Below the pieces are notes generated by a model. That model had not been told where the DNA came from. It searched no databases and saw nothing but the letters and a program-made list of their open reading frames with translations. Positions 11,626 to 22,729 of a stretch of 39,722 nucleotides of DNA are shown here, in pieces (within the stretch, counting starts at the first letter, position 1; every line of letters begins with the position of its first letter). Origin of the DNA: Desulfothermus okinawensis JCM 13304 (GTDB taxonomy: Bacteria > Desulfobacterota > Desulfovibrionia > Desulfovibrionales > Desulfothermaceae); NCBI GenBank assembly GCA_001311565.1, contig BBBM01000023.1:1-39722 (forward strand), in the 5' to 3' direction. The position numbers and the translations under genes are program-made.

Positions 11626-12303
11626 ATGAACATACTCATTTTTGGACCAAATGGCAGTGGTAAGGGGACTCAGGGATCTCTACTTAAAAAAAAAGTTTAA
11701 CTTAGCCCATATAGAGTCTGGTGCGATTTTTAGGGATCACATAAAAAAATGGTACTGACCTTGCAAAAAGGCCAAAGAGTATATTGACAAAGGAGAGCTT
11801 GTGCCAGATGAGATAACAATTCCAATGGTGCTTGAGACCTTAAAAGAAAAAGGAAAGGATGGATGGCTCTTGGATGGTTTTCCAAGGAACATTACCCAGG
11901 CCAAGAAGCTATGGGAAGCACTTCAGGAAGCTGGGATGAAATTAGATTATGTGGTTGAAATCAAGTTGGATAGGGAGATTGCAAAAAAACAGGATCATGG
12001 GAAGAAGACTCTGTGAAAACGATCCAAACCATCCAAACAATATCTATATCGATGCCATTAAGCCAAATGGAGACAGGTGCAGGGTTTGTGGCGGTGCATT
12101 AAAAACAAGGTCAGATGATCAGGATGAAGATGCAATCAACAAAAGACATGACATCTATTATGACACTGAAACAGGAACACTTGCTGCTGCATATTTTTTT
12201 TAAGAAACTTGCAGAAGAGGGTAAGACCAAATATGTTGAAGTAGATGGCTCAAGGGATATTGAGACCATCAAACAGGAGCTTCTCTCCAAGATAGAGGGA
12301 TAA
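11626..12303 (+). CDS. adk: Adenylate kinase with Cys/His-containing LID
   Basis: Interconverts 2 ADP with ATP and AMP. P-loop GPNGSGKGTQ, AMP-binding HIESGAIFRDHIKNGT and GWLLDGFPRNITQAKKLWE are diagnostic. The LID is unusual: GRRLCENDPNHPNNIYIDAI followed by CRVCGGALKTRSDDQDE, i.e. Cys, His and a CxxC pair that could bind a metal. About 224 residues after repair. Breaks: A9 about 11686, A7 about 11745, one A too few near 11768, A7 about 11984 and T8 about 12197. It has its own upstream region and a terminator at 12306-12333. Confidence 0.93.
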
Positions 12304-12305
12304 AT

Positions 12306-12333
12306 AAAAGGGGCCAAATTTGGCCCCTTTTAT
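12306..12333. terminator. Bidirectional terminator between adk and acetoacetyl-CoA synthetase
   Basis: Perfect palindrome AAAAGGGGCCAAATTTGGCC-CCTTTT with A and T flanks, placed between the convergent stop codons at 12303 and 12334, so it can serve both strands. Confidence 0.92.
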
Positions 12334-14292
12334 TTAATCTTCATTTAGCTCGGGGATATTTTTAAAATAATCCAAAGATTCAGGATTTCTTAAGGCATCC
12401 TTGTTTTTCACTTCTTCGTTGTGAATTACCTTTCTCACTGCAATTTCCACCTTCTTCATATTTAAAGTATATGGAATGTCTGGTACCTCTATGATCTTAT
12501 CTGGAACATGACGGGGAGAGGCATTGTTCCTTATTGCCCTTTTGAGTCTGTTCTTTAGATCATCGTCTAGTTTGTATCCTGGATTCATCTTTACAAAGAG
12601 TATTACCCTTACATCATTTTTCCAGTTCTGGCCAACTACCAGGCTGTCTTCTATTTCTTCAAATTGTTCTACCTGGCGATAAATCTCAGCTGTGCCAATT
12701 CTCACCCCTCCAGGATTTAGGGTTGCATCAGACCTGCCATAAATAATTACTCCTCCCCTGTCATTGATTTCAATAAAATCGCCATGACGCCACACACCAG
12801 GATAGACATCAAAGTAGGCACTGTGGTATTTCTTTCCATCTGGATCGTTCCAGAAATAAAGGGGCATTGAAGGAAATGGCGCAGTGCATACAAGCTCACC
12901 CTTTTTATTATACACTGGCTTTCCGTTTTCATCATATGCATATACCTTCATTCCAAGGCCCCTACACTGGAGCTCTCCAGAATACACTGGAAGTATTGGA
13001 TTACCCAGGGCAAAACAACCATTTAGATCCGTGCCCCCTGAAATAGAAGATAACTGGAGGTCTTCTTTTATGGCATCATACACATATTCAAATCCCTCTT
13101 CTGGAAGGGGAGATCCTGTGGACAAAACTGCCCTCAGACTTGAGAGATCAAATTCATCTTTTGGACGCACCTTTGCATTTTGCAGGGCTGATATGTAACC
13201 TGCACTTGTGCCAAAAACAGAGAGTTTAACATCCTCTGCCATCTCCCACAATACCTTTGGTGATGGATAAAAAGGATTGCCATCGTATAAAACAACTGTT
13301 GCCCCTACTGCCAGGGAACTAACTAGCCAATTCCACATCATCCAACCACATGTGGTAAAATAAAAAAATCTTATCATCACGTGACAGGTCAGTGTGCAAA
13401 ATAAGTTCTTTTAAATGATTTATTAAAACTCCACCAGCACTCTGGACCATACATTTTGGCAGACCAGTGGTTCCAGAAGAGTACATAATATAATGGGGGT
13501 GTGAAAAAGAAAGTTGAACAAAATCCAGGGATGGATCTGTTTCACTTGATTTAAATTCATCTAAAAACACTCCATTCTTAATACCAGAAATATCTGGATT
13601 TTCCTCTAAAAATGGAACCACCACCACTTTTTCCACAGAATCTATTTGTTTTAATACCTCTATTACCCTGGATATGGAGTCTATCTTTTTACCCTTATAG
13701 CTATACCCATCAGCAGTAAAGAGTACCCTTGGTTTTATCTGACCAAACCTATCTAAAACCCCCTTGATTCCAAAATCTGGAGAACAGGAAGACCATGTAG
13801 CGCCTAGAGATGCAGCAGCAAGCATGGCAATTATGGTCTCAGGGATATTTGGCATGTAACCAACTACCCTATCCCCTGGCTGAATACCCAGCTGCTTTAA
13901 TGCCTTGGCCACCCTTGCAACTTCCCTGTTAAGTTCCTTATAAGTAAGGGTCCTTTTTTTCTCTATCCTCTCCAAAGGCTATTATTGCTAAATGGTCATC
14001 ATTGTATCTAAGTAAATTTTCAGCAAAATTCATCTTGGCACCAGAAAACCATTTGGCCCCTGGCATCTTGTGAGGATCGTCAACCACCTCATCAAAATCC
14101 CTGGAATAAATAATCTTTACAAAATCCCACACAGCAGCCCAAAAATTAGAAATATCTGTAACAGACCACTCCCACAATTCACTGTAAGTAGAAAATGACT
14201 TATTAAATCTTTCGTTTACATAAGTTAGAAATTTAAACATATTGGAATTTTTTTACCCTATCTTCAGATGGCTTCCAAAGTAATTTGCCCAT
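12334..14292 (-). CDS. Acetoacetyl-CoA synthetase (acetoacetate-CoA ligase)
   Basis: Activates acetoacetate with ATP and CoA. The N terminus [20 protein letters not shown] is typical of the acetoacetyl-CoA synthetase branch and fixes the start at 14292. The AMP-binding P-loop is [38 protein letters not shown] and [20 protein letters not shown] are family-specific. The C-terminal domain has [20 protein letters not shown] and the acyl-adenylation Lys in [16 protein letters not shown]. Breaks at A7 14247, T7 about 13960 and A7 13364 are +1. About 651 residues. Last gene of the minus-strand cluster; with HMG-CoA lyase upstream it would recover the acetoacetate released in leucine breakdown. Confidence 0.9.
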
Positions 14293-14334
14293 CTCATCCC
14301 CCTTTTGCTCCAATTGGTTAAAAAAACTCTACAA

Positions 14335-14967
14335 CTAACCCTCATATACAACTGCCAGAATAGTAGCAGATCCCTTTTTTTGCGGCAAGCATGTGGGGAT
14401 AGTTGGATAGATAGTAAAGGGAATCGCCTGGTTTTAGCTCAAATCTGTCCTCACCTATTTTTACAATCACTTCACCATCTAAGACAAATATAAATTCTTC
14501 TCCCTCATGGATAGATGTCTCTTCATCTGGATTTTCTTTAAGCTGTACAATCAAGGGCTCCATGTGTTTACCCTTAACATCAGGGGCCAAGGACACATAG
14601 GAATAAAGTTCCCTTTGACCTTTAGGGGTAGTGGACCTTACTATCTTTTTTCTACCCTTTGCTGGTGTTAAACAGTAAGGCTTATCACCACCTTCACCTA
14701 AAAGGTCCCCAAGCCCCCTATCAAGTACCTTGGACAATTTTATAATCATCCCAAGTTGGGCTGAATCTCCCCTTGTTCAACTTTCTGAAGAAGCTCCTTA
14801 TCAAAACCTGTTCGCTTTGATAATTCATCCAAACTAAGCCCCTTTTCTTCCCTGGTCTCTTTTATTATCTTTCCGATTTCCGCCACATCCCTTTTGTCCT
14901 GTTCCTCTATTTCTCCAGTCAAGGACTCAAAATAATCTACATTAATATATGGTTTTTCCTGTGCCAT
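14335..14967 (-). CDS. XRE-family regulator with C-terminal cupin domain
   Basis: ATG at 14967 with AAGGAGAG just upstream. The HTH is EIGKIIKETREEKGLSLDEL then SKRTGFDKELLQKVEQGEI. The cupin domain contains EETSIHEGEEFIFVLDGEVI and FELKPGDSLYYLSNYPHMLA. XRE-cupin proteins often regulate the catabolic genes beside them in response to a small carboxylate or CoA-linked metabolite, so regulation of this cluster is likely (inference). One G is missing near 14750 (TTGGGATG), joining HTH and cupin in one frame. Removing one A at 14381 gives the C terminus KKGSATILAVVYEG and stop at 14335. About 210 residues. Confidence 0.85.
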
Positions 14968-15043
14968 AGACTCTCCTTAAACTTTTTTTTCAAATTGATT
15001 AAAATCCCTATATAATACAACTCAATCTTTAAAATAAAAATTT

Positions 15044-16216
15044 TTAGGGATTCAATATTGATTCTGGAACCTTTGGATCTTTTGCCCATCCATTTGGAAT
15101 CTTTTGTCCTTCATTTTCTCCAAATTTTTTTCTTTAATTGATCAAGTCCTGGTCGTGCAAACTCTGGATATCCTTCCTCTTTTTTTTCTACCATTTACAA
15201 CTGCCTCAGAGCGGAGCCTCCTTCCAACTGTTTTTTTCCATCATTTTGCCCAGCCAGAGAACTTTCTGAACATCATAACCATGTTCAATCCCCATTTCAT
15301 CTAACATAACAATTAAGTCTTCAATACAAATTAGCCCCACATATCTGGGATCTTCATAATAATAATCCCCAGTTCCAGGAACTGGTCTGTCATCTAAAAA
15401 ATTTGCAGGCTGACCCCCAAGGCCACCTAATGTAGCCTCAAAATGGGTAATCCCCGCCTGCAGGGCAGCCAGTACTGCAGCTGAGCCTATTCGCCTTGTC
15501 TCGTGAAAATGTGCAATATGGACATCTGGATTGGGAATTTCATCGAGTATCATGGAAAAATACCTATAGACCTCAGGGGGTGAAGCACTTCCATCATGAT
15601 CCGCATGTTCCACATCATGGGCTCCAATCTCAAACCACCTTTTGGTAAATTCCACCGCTTCCTTTAATTCTGTAGGTCCGCTAATTGGACTGCCCCAAAT
15701 TGTGCTAACAGTCCCGCACATCTGAATACCCACATCTGAACATTTCTTTATACAACGCTCAGCTTCTTTCCAATATTCTGGCAGAGTTGTTCCAGAATTT
15801 GCAAAGTGGTGTTGTTCATCTGTGGACACCATCATAAGCACCCTATCAGGCCCTATTCCCTTCTCCTTTAACTCAATTGCCCTGTCAACTGACTTTTCCC
15901 TGATAGTTACGCATGTAAAGGTAATATCATCTGGATTTATTCCCCTCTTCGCACATCTTTTCTTAAACCTATCACCTCTAAAATAGGCAAGAACATCCTC
16001 TGCATCCCTAAATTGAGGCATTATATAGGGATTTCCAAGATTGGTAAGCTCAATATCCCTGCATCCGGCAAAAATAAGTTGCTCTGCATAATAGATTTTT
16101 GCCTCTGTTGATATAAATTTTTCCTCGTGTTGAAATCCGTCCCTTATGGTTATATCACCTATCACCACTTTCTTGGGCATCCTTGGAAATATCTTCCAAA
16201 GATCGTATTCACTCAT
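15044..16216 (-). CDS. HMG-CoA lyase-like (HMGL/DRE-TIM) enzyme, long form
   Basis: The start MSEYDLWKIFPRMPKKVVIG is followed by the DRE-TIM signature ITIRDGFQHEEKFISTEAKI. IELTNLGNPYIMPQFRDAED matches the HMG-CoA lyase pattern, as do VEHADHDGSASPPEVYRYFS, PDVHIAHFHETRRIGSAAVL (metal-binding His-x-His) and ATLGGLGGQPANFLDDRPVP. The usual reactive Cys of the GGCP motif is GGQP here, so the exact reaction is unclear. Repair of A7 15221, A8 15180 and A7 15126 extends the C terminus to 15044, giving about 390 residues against about 300 for HMG-CoA lyase. It is 11 nt after the carboxylase gene, in the same operon. Confidence 0.75.
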
Positions 16217-16227
16217 AAAATCCTCCC

Positions 16228-17830
16228 TTAAAATCTGAAGTTACCAAATGAAGGCTCTGAAATTGGCTTAATTAAACTCACTTCAAATGCCATGGACAGC
16301 CACTTTCTTATTTCAGAAAACTTAAGGACACGATCATTAAGGAGTCTGGCTCCACAATAAAATGGATGGGCCTCTGTGTCGTATTTGTCCATCATTTTCT
16401 TATAAAAGGCATCCTCCTCTTCCTTGCTCATGGGTTTACCCTTTGCAGCCCTTTTCCTCTTTTCAATGGAAAGCAAGACCCCTGCTGCGCTCTTCCCACT
16501 CATAACAGAGGTCCTGGCCCTCATTGTGGCAAACAAAAAGTGTGGTCTATATGCCCTTCCACACATACCGTAATTGGCAGCACCGTGGTCAGGTCCAATT
16601 ACCAGTTGGATCCTGGGAACCTGTGCACAGGATACAGCCCTCACCATATCAGCACCATATTTACCAATTCCCATGTGTTCAGACTCAGAGCCAACCATGT
16701 ATCCAGGAGAATTCTGAATAAATAAAAGCGGGATTTTTTCATAAGAACACCTAACAATCCATTCTGTTGCCTTTTTTTGCAGCCTCAACAAATATGATAC
16801 CCACACCATTTGAGGCAATAACCCCCACAGGTATTCCATCTATTTTTATCTTTCCAGTTACAATATTTTCACCTCTACCAGGTGCAAATCTCCGTTTATA
16901 TTCAACAAATTCACTGTCATCGGAAATGGCCCTTATAAATGCCCTTACATCTATTCCCCTGCTAACCTGTGCAGGTAAGATTTCGTATATTTCATCAGCA
17001 GGAACCCTGGGAGGCCTTTTATCAAATCTGTGACAATGGATATTCTGGGGAGGCTCCATTGATAAGATTTCCCTTACCTTTAAAATACCTTCTTCCTGGG
17101 TCTTACAAAAATAATCAGCACCCCCTGAAATCCTTGTGTGAACGTCTGCGCCACCTAAAGCCTCTGCAGTTATTTCCTCTCCTGTGGCCATCTTGACCAG
17201 GGGAGGACCACCTAAAAAAAGAATAGGCCAGTTTCTCCACCATAACCGCCTGACAGGCCATAAAAACTATATATGCACCACCAGCGGTATTACCGCCTGT
17301 GCTCATGGTGATTTGCTTAAGACCCATGGCAGACATCCTGGCCATGTTATAAAACATTGCACCAAAGTGGTCTTCTCCAGGAAATACATCTGCCTGCATG
17401 GGGAGATAAGCCCCACCTGAATCTGCTATATATACACAATTTAGACCACACTTTTCTGCTATTGCTTGGGCACGAAGGTGTTTTTTTTAGGGTAATTGGA
17501 AAGTAAGTTCCAGCCTTTACCCTTGAATCATTGGCTATTATCATTGTCCAATTACCGTGTATCTTGCCAATTCCAGTAACAATCCCTGCGCAGGGCACAT
17601 CTTCAACATCTGGGTAGTTCATTCCAAAACCAGCAATTCTACTGAGCTCATAAAATTCAGTACCAGGATCTATTAACAGATTAATTAATTCCCTAATAGG
17701 CCTTTTACCCTGTTTCTTTAACTTTAAAACCGCCTTTTCACCCCCAGGCCACATGGCTTTTTTTTACCAGCTCATCTAGCTTTTCTTCTTCCTTTTGCCA
17801 GAAAAGCCTATTATTTGTCCTATCATCCAT
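16228..17830 (-). CDS. Acyl-CoA carboxylase, carboxyltransferase (beta) subunit, methylcrotonyl-CoA type
   Basis: The start MDDRTNNRLFWQKEEEKLDE leads into a two-domain crotonase-fold carboxyltransferase. N domain: CVYIADSGGAYLPMQADVFP, GEDHFGAMFYNMARMSAMGL and GGNTAGGAYIVFMACQA. C domain: PPRVPADEIYEILPAQVSRG, KIPLLFIQNSPGYMVGSESE and CGRAYRPHFLFATMRART. SGGAYLP and the GGADVHTRISGGAD block resemble methylcrotonyl- and geranyl-CoA carboxylase beta subunits. Four A/T-run breaks (about 17756, 17482, 17215, 16772) are +1. About 533 residues. No biotin carboxylase or biotin carrier gene is in the window. Glutaconyl-CoA decarboxylase alpha is a related alternative. Confidence 0.85.
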
Positions 17831-17845
17831 TTTAACTTACCCCTA

Positions 17846-18629
17846 TTATTTACCTTTGTAGTTGGGTTTTCTTTTTTTCCTTAAAGGCCTTTAATCCCTC
17901 CAACCTATCTTCTGTTGGAATGGTTATCCAATAGGCATTTGACTCAATTGCAAGTCCAGAATTAATATCTACTTCAATTCCTCTGTTTATTGCATATTTT
18001 GCCTGTTCAATTGCAATTGGCCCTGTTTCACATATCTCCATGGCAATTTTTTTCACATTCTGAAAGTAGCTCATCCAGAGCACATACCTTGTTAACCAGA
18101 CCCATATCAAAGGCTTCTTTTGCACTTATTCTCTTGCCTGTAAAAATAAGCTCCTTGGCCTTTGCCCTGCCAATTATCCTTGGAAGTCTCTGGGTTCCAC
18201 CAGCCCTGGGATTATGGCAAGCCTTGTCTCTGTTAGACCCATTGTGGCATTTTCTGATGCCATACGAATATCACATGCAAGGGCAAATTCAGTTCCTCCT
18301 CCCAGTGCCACACCATTTACAGCAGCAATAACTGGCTTGGGCAGGTTTTCAATATCTGTAAATAAATTTCTTATGGTGTAAATAAATTCCTTTACCTTCT
18401 CTTCTGGCATAGTTGCCCTTTCCTTTAAATCAGCACCAGCACAAAAGGCCCTATCGCCAGCTCCAGTTATTATAACAACGCGAATGTCCCTTCTGAATCT
18501 GAGATCATCTATTTCTTTCTTTAATGCAAGTAAAAGTTCAAAGTTGAAGGCATTCATCACCTGGGGGCGATTTAATGTTAAAATGCAGATTTGATCCTTT
18601 TCCTCTTTTAAAAGAATTTCATCTCCCAT
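17846..18629 (-). CDS. Enoyl-CoA hydratase (crotonase), possibly methylglutaconyl-CoA hydratase
   Basis: ATG at 18629 with AAGAGGT upstream. Crotonase motifs: [19 protein letters not shown] (first oxyanion-hole strand) and [20 protein letters not shown], with the two catalytic Glu expected in GGGTE and in the downstream TE. A missing G near 18202 breaks the [20 protein letters not shown] stretch; A7 about 18047 and A7 about 17873 are +1. About 260 residues after repair, ending RKPNYKGK. It sits 15 nt ahead of the carboxylase beta gene, which supports hydration of methylglutaconyl-CoA after the carboxylation step (inference). Confidence 0.88.
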
Positions 18630-18656
18630 TATTTATACCTCTTAATTTTAGATTCT

Positions 18657-18693
18657 TAACAGCAAAAAGGCCTAGTTAAGGCCTTTTTGCTTA
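18657..18693 (-). terminator. Terminator after the acyl-CoA ligase gene
   Basis: Stem AGCAAAAAGGCC-TAGTTA-GGCCTTTTTGCT. On the minus strand it follows the ligase stop at 18717 and ends in a T-rich tail. It separates the dehydrogenase/ligase pair from the hydratase-to-acetoacetyl-CoA synthetase group. Confidence 0.82.
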
Positions 18694-18716
18694 CAGCTAC
18701 TAATTACTTTAATCGC

Positions 18717-20400
18717 TTAAGCTGTTTCTACCTTTGCATCTTCTTCTCTACCAAGCAACCTTGTTGCCTCTTCCCTTAATTTATATTTTTGAATCTTACC
18801 ACTTGCTGTTGTGGGATATTCGTCCACAAAAAACCAGTACCTGGGTATTTTATGGAAAGCTATCTTGTCTTTACAGAACTCCTTCATCTCCTCTTCTGTG
18901 GCCATTTCACCTTCTTTTAACTGGACAAATGCTGCAACTTCTTCACCATATTTCTTGCTTGGAACTCCAACCACCTGTACGTCCTTGATCTTGGGATGTG
19001 TGTATAAGAATTCTTCGATTTCCCTTGGATAAATATTCTCACCACCCCTTATTATCATATCCTTTATTCTACCAGTTATCTTACAATACCCATTCTCATC
19101 CATAATAGCCAGATCACCAGTATGTAACCAACCATCTTTATCTATGGCATTCTTTGTAGCTTCTTCATTTTTATAATACCCCTTCATTACATGATACCCT
19201 CTAGTACACAGCTCTCCCTGAACCCCTGGTGGAACTTCTTCACCTGTATCAATATCCACAATCTTTACTTCAACATTTGGAAGTGCCCTTCCAACAGTGG
19301 AAACCCTGATTTCAATTGGATCTTCAGTCCTTGTTTGAGTTATAACAGGTGATGCCTCTGTCTGGCCATATGCAATTGTCATCTCTTTTGCACCCATTAC
19401 ATTTACTACCTTCTTCATAACCTCTATTGGACATGGAGAACCTGCCATTATTCCTGTCCTTAAATGTGATGTATCGTATTTCTTCTTCTCCATCTCCTCT
19501 AATTCTGCAATAAACATAGTGGGCACGCCATGGAGTGCAGTACACTTTAATTGCTCAACTGACCGTAATACTGCATCTGGCTTAAATTGAACAACCGGAC
19601 ACATGGTAGCACCTGACACTAAACATGTTAACGTCCCAAGCACACAACCAAAACAGTGGAAAAATGGTACAGGAATACAGAGTTTATCTTTGGGACTCAA
19701 CTTCATACACTCTGCAATTGACTTTGCATTACCAATTATATTTGTATGGGTAAGCATAACCCCTTTTGGAAACCCAGTGGTACCAGAGGTATATTGCATA
19801 TTGATTACTTCATCTGGATGTAAGGTTTTTTGCACCCTATCTAGTTCCTCATCAGATACTTTTTCTCCCAACTCCATTAAATCCTTCCAATTAAACATCC
19901 CAGGAGGAGTCTCATCTCCAATAAAAACTATATTTTTCAAAAATGGAAGGTTATCATTTTTGAGCTTTCCAGGTTCACTATCCTTTAGCTCAGGACATAC
20001 CTCATTTATTACCTTTATGTATTCATCAGGCTCTCTAACTCCTCCTATTAAAAAAAAGCGTTGTTGCATCTGATTGTTTTAAAAGATACTCAAGCTCAAA
20101 TGACCTATAATTGGTGTTTACTGTAACTAAAACAGCCCCCATCTTTGGAGAACCAAATTGTAAATAGAGCCATTCAGGTACATTATTTGCCCAGATTGCA
20201 ATATGGTCCCCTTTTTGGACTCCCATGGCCATAAGGCCCTTAGCCACTTTTCTGCAAATCTCGTTAAACTCTTTATAAGTATGGCTAATTCTCTTGGGCT
20301 CCAAATACTCCACTGCCATTTGATCTGGCATCTGCTCAGCCACTAAATCTACCAGGTCTCCTAAAGTAATCCTGCCAACTTCAAATTCTGGTAATTTCAT
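18717..20400 (-). CDS. AMP-forming fatty acyl-CoA ligase
   Basis: Activates a carboxylic acid as its CoA thioester. Motifs: YTSGTTGFPKGVMLTHTNII (P-loop, A3), AYGQTEASPVITQTRTEDPI (A5), GWLHTGDLAIMDENGYCKIT (A7), GRIKDMIIRGGENIYPREIE (A8) and TTASGKIQKYKLREEA with the catalytic Lys. One +1 break at T7 about 20053; about 560 residues. It is 21 nt downstream of the acyl-CoA dehydrogenase. Medium- or branched-chain acids such as isovalerate are possible substrates; sequence alone does not decide. Confidence 0.9.
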
Positions 20401-20421
20401 ATTTCTCTCCCCCCCTTTTTT

Positions 20422-21572
20422 TTAACATCCAATATGTCTTGATATTACAATCCTCTGAACTTCAGAGGTTCCCTCGCCTATATCCAATATCTTTTGATCC
20501 CTGTAAAACCTCTCAACATCATATTCCTTCATAAGCCCATATCCACCGTGAATTTGAACTGCTCGATCAACTACCCTTCCCATGAGTTCAGAACAATACA
20601 ACTTTGCCATTGCAGCATACTTAGCAAAGGGACGATTATTGTCCCTGAGCCAACATGCCTTATAGAGCAAATTTCTTGCGCACTCTATTTCTGTTGCACA
20701 ATCTGCCAATTTAAAGGCCACAGCCTGAAATTTTGATATGGGTTGGCCAAATTGCACCCTTTGTTTTGCATATTTAAGTGCCTTCTCATAGGCACCTTCT
20801 GCTCCACCAAGACCCATGGCCCCAATGGAAAGCCTACCCCCATCTAAGGTCATAAGCATTTGTTTAAAACCATCACCTCTTTTTCCAAGTATATTTTCTT
20901 CAGGCACCCTCACATTGTCAAAATAGAGTTCCGCAGTATTGGATGATCTCCACATCATCTTACCATGGATGGTCTTTGCAGTAAAACCCTTGGTTCCATG
21001 TTCAACCAAAAAAACAGGTGTACTCAGGTCTGCCATCCTCCTGGTCCCTGTAACTGTCTGAACGGTAACACCCATGGAGATTGGAGAAGATGCATTTGTT
21101 ATAAAAATCTTTGATCCATTTATCACCCATTCATTTCCATCTTTTACTGCAGTGGTCTTGGTACCACCAGCATCAGAACCAGCTTCAGGCTCTGTCAAAC
21201 CAAATCCCCAGAGTCCCTCTCCTGAACACAACTTTGGTAAATATTTCTTTTTTTTGCTCTTCTGTTCCAAAATAATAAATTGGGCCAATACCAAGGGAAT
21301 TTCCCGCCGCAACTGTAGCAGCTTGAGAGGCATCTACCTTTGCAAGTTCCTCTACAGCAATAATATAAGAAAGATAATCAAGCCCCTGGCCTTCATATTT
21401 TTCAGATACAAACATGCCAAATAGACCTATCTCCCCCATTTTTTTTGGTAATTTCCACTGAAAATTCTTCCTTTTCATCCAACTCCCTGGCAACAGGGGC
21501 AATCTCCTTTAAGGCAAACTTCCTAACTTCTTTCCTTATCATTTCTTGCTCTTTGGTAAGATCAAAGTCCAT
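20422..21572 (-). CDS. Acyl-CoA dehydrogenase (FAD), short/branched-chain type
   Basis: The start MDFDLTKEQEMIRKEVRKFA is classic. FAD and substrate motifs: GLTEPEAGSDAGGTKTTAVK, KIFITNASSPISMGVTVQT, RVPEENILGKRGDGFKQMLM, QRVQFGQPISKFQAVAFKLA, QIHGGYGLMKEYDVERFYRD. The catalytic Glu is in the C-terminal IGEGTSEVQR, the butyryl/medium-chain position. Canonical isovaleryl-CoA dehydrogenase has its base earlier in the sequence, and here that region reads LDGGRLSIGAMGLGGAEGAY. Breaks at A8 21434 and T8 21248 are +1; about 383 residues. It begins the ligase operon and probably feeds electrons to an ETF, not seen here. Confidence 0.9.
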
Positions 21573-21673
21573 ACCCCCTCCTTAACTTTGTTTTTAAATT
21601 TACCATCACATACAATTAATACAAAAAAATTTATTTTTAATAAACCAATAATAAAACTCAAGATGAGCACCTT

Positions 21674-22524
21674 TTAAGCAAGTCTGAACATTTTTTTTAG
21701 CTTAGTTATATCAATTCCAGTGTAAATATTGAAACTATCCAACAAATAAACAACTTCTTCTGTGGAAACATTAATATATCTGTTATTTACAAAAGGACAT
21801 CCTCCAATATAACCAAAGGAGGTATCGAATCTTTTGATTCCAAATTGAAGGCTTTCATAAATATTTACAATACCTAAATTCATCTTAGAATGATAATGCA
21901 TTGAAATTATATCTGGATCGATTTTTTTTAAGAATTTTATTAAAAAATTATTGATGGAAATCGGATTTGCAAGTGCAGTTGTATCTGCAAATACTATTTC
22001 ATTTACTTCGTAATTTAAAAATACATCAACAATTTCTAAAATATCATCTACTGATACATCATTTTCATTTAAATAGCCAAAACAACATTGAACACTTCCT
22101 CTAATATACATTCGATTTTCTTCAGACTTTTTTTAACATATCCTGTAAGTTCTTTATAGAATCTTTTTTTTGACATCCCCGTGTTTTTCACACTAAACTC
22201 ATCACTTGCAGAAATTGATAATTCAACCCCTCTAGCCCCTGCTGAGATAGCCCTGTCTAATCCTTTTTTATTTAAAACCAACACAGTTAAAACTAAATCA
22301 GAATCTCTAAAAACCCCTACAATATCCTCTGCATCTTTAAATTGAGGGACTTTTTGGGGGTTTACAAAAGAGGTTATTTGAATATGTTTTAGGCCTGCAT
22401 CTAATAAATTTTCTAAAATCTGTATCTTCTTTTGCGTGGAGATAAAGGCTGGATAGGACTGTAGTCCATCCCTGGGGCCTACTTCAGTAATGACAACTTG
22501 CGAAGGTAATTCATTTAATCCCAT
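21674..22524 (-). CDS. Hydroxymethylglutaryl-CoA lyase
   Basis: Splits HMG-CoA into acetyl-CoA and acetoacetate. VVITEVGPRDGLQSYPAFIS holds the catalytic Asp of GPRDGLQ; IQITSFVNPQKVPQFKDAED, GVELSISASDEFSVKNTGMS and IISMHYHSKMNLGIVNIYES (metal His-x-His) follow. FGYIGGCPFVNN carries the active-site Cys loop. Removing one base from both T8 22164 and T7 22128 gives a continuous frame through KNLQDMLKKSEENRMYIRGS; about 283 residues. It lies 101 nt upstream of the dehydrogenase start. This is the canonical lyase of the cluster, in contrast to the long variant at 15044-16216. Confidence 0.85.
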
Positions 22525-22686
22525 ATTTTTACTAGTTCTTTTAAGTAAACAGAGTTACAGAAAATTAATTAAAATCCATTCTATGTAGGAAGTTTATAAA
22601 AACATCTATTTTTTTGTCAATATAATCTAGACCAAATGATAACAGAAATTAATTAAATATTCTTTACCTCCAACCTAGATTTTTCC

Positions 22687-22716
22687 TTGACAGGAAACAC
22701 AAAAAAAACTTAACAA
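22687..22716 (+). promoter_or_regulatory. Possible tRNA-Lys promoter
   Basis: TTGACA at 22687-22692, and TAACAA at 22711-22716, 18 bp later and 13 bp before the tRNA. An A8 run lies in the spacer, which may be one base too long. The rest of 22525-22729 shows no gene. Confidence 0.4.
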
Positions 22717-22729
22717 GATTCTTCGTCAG

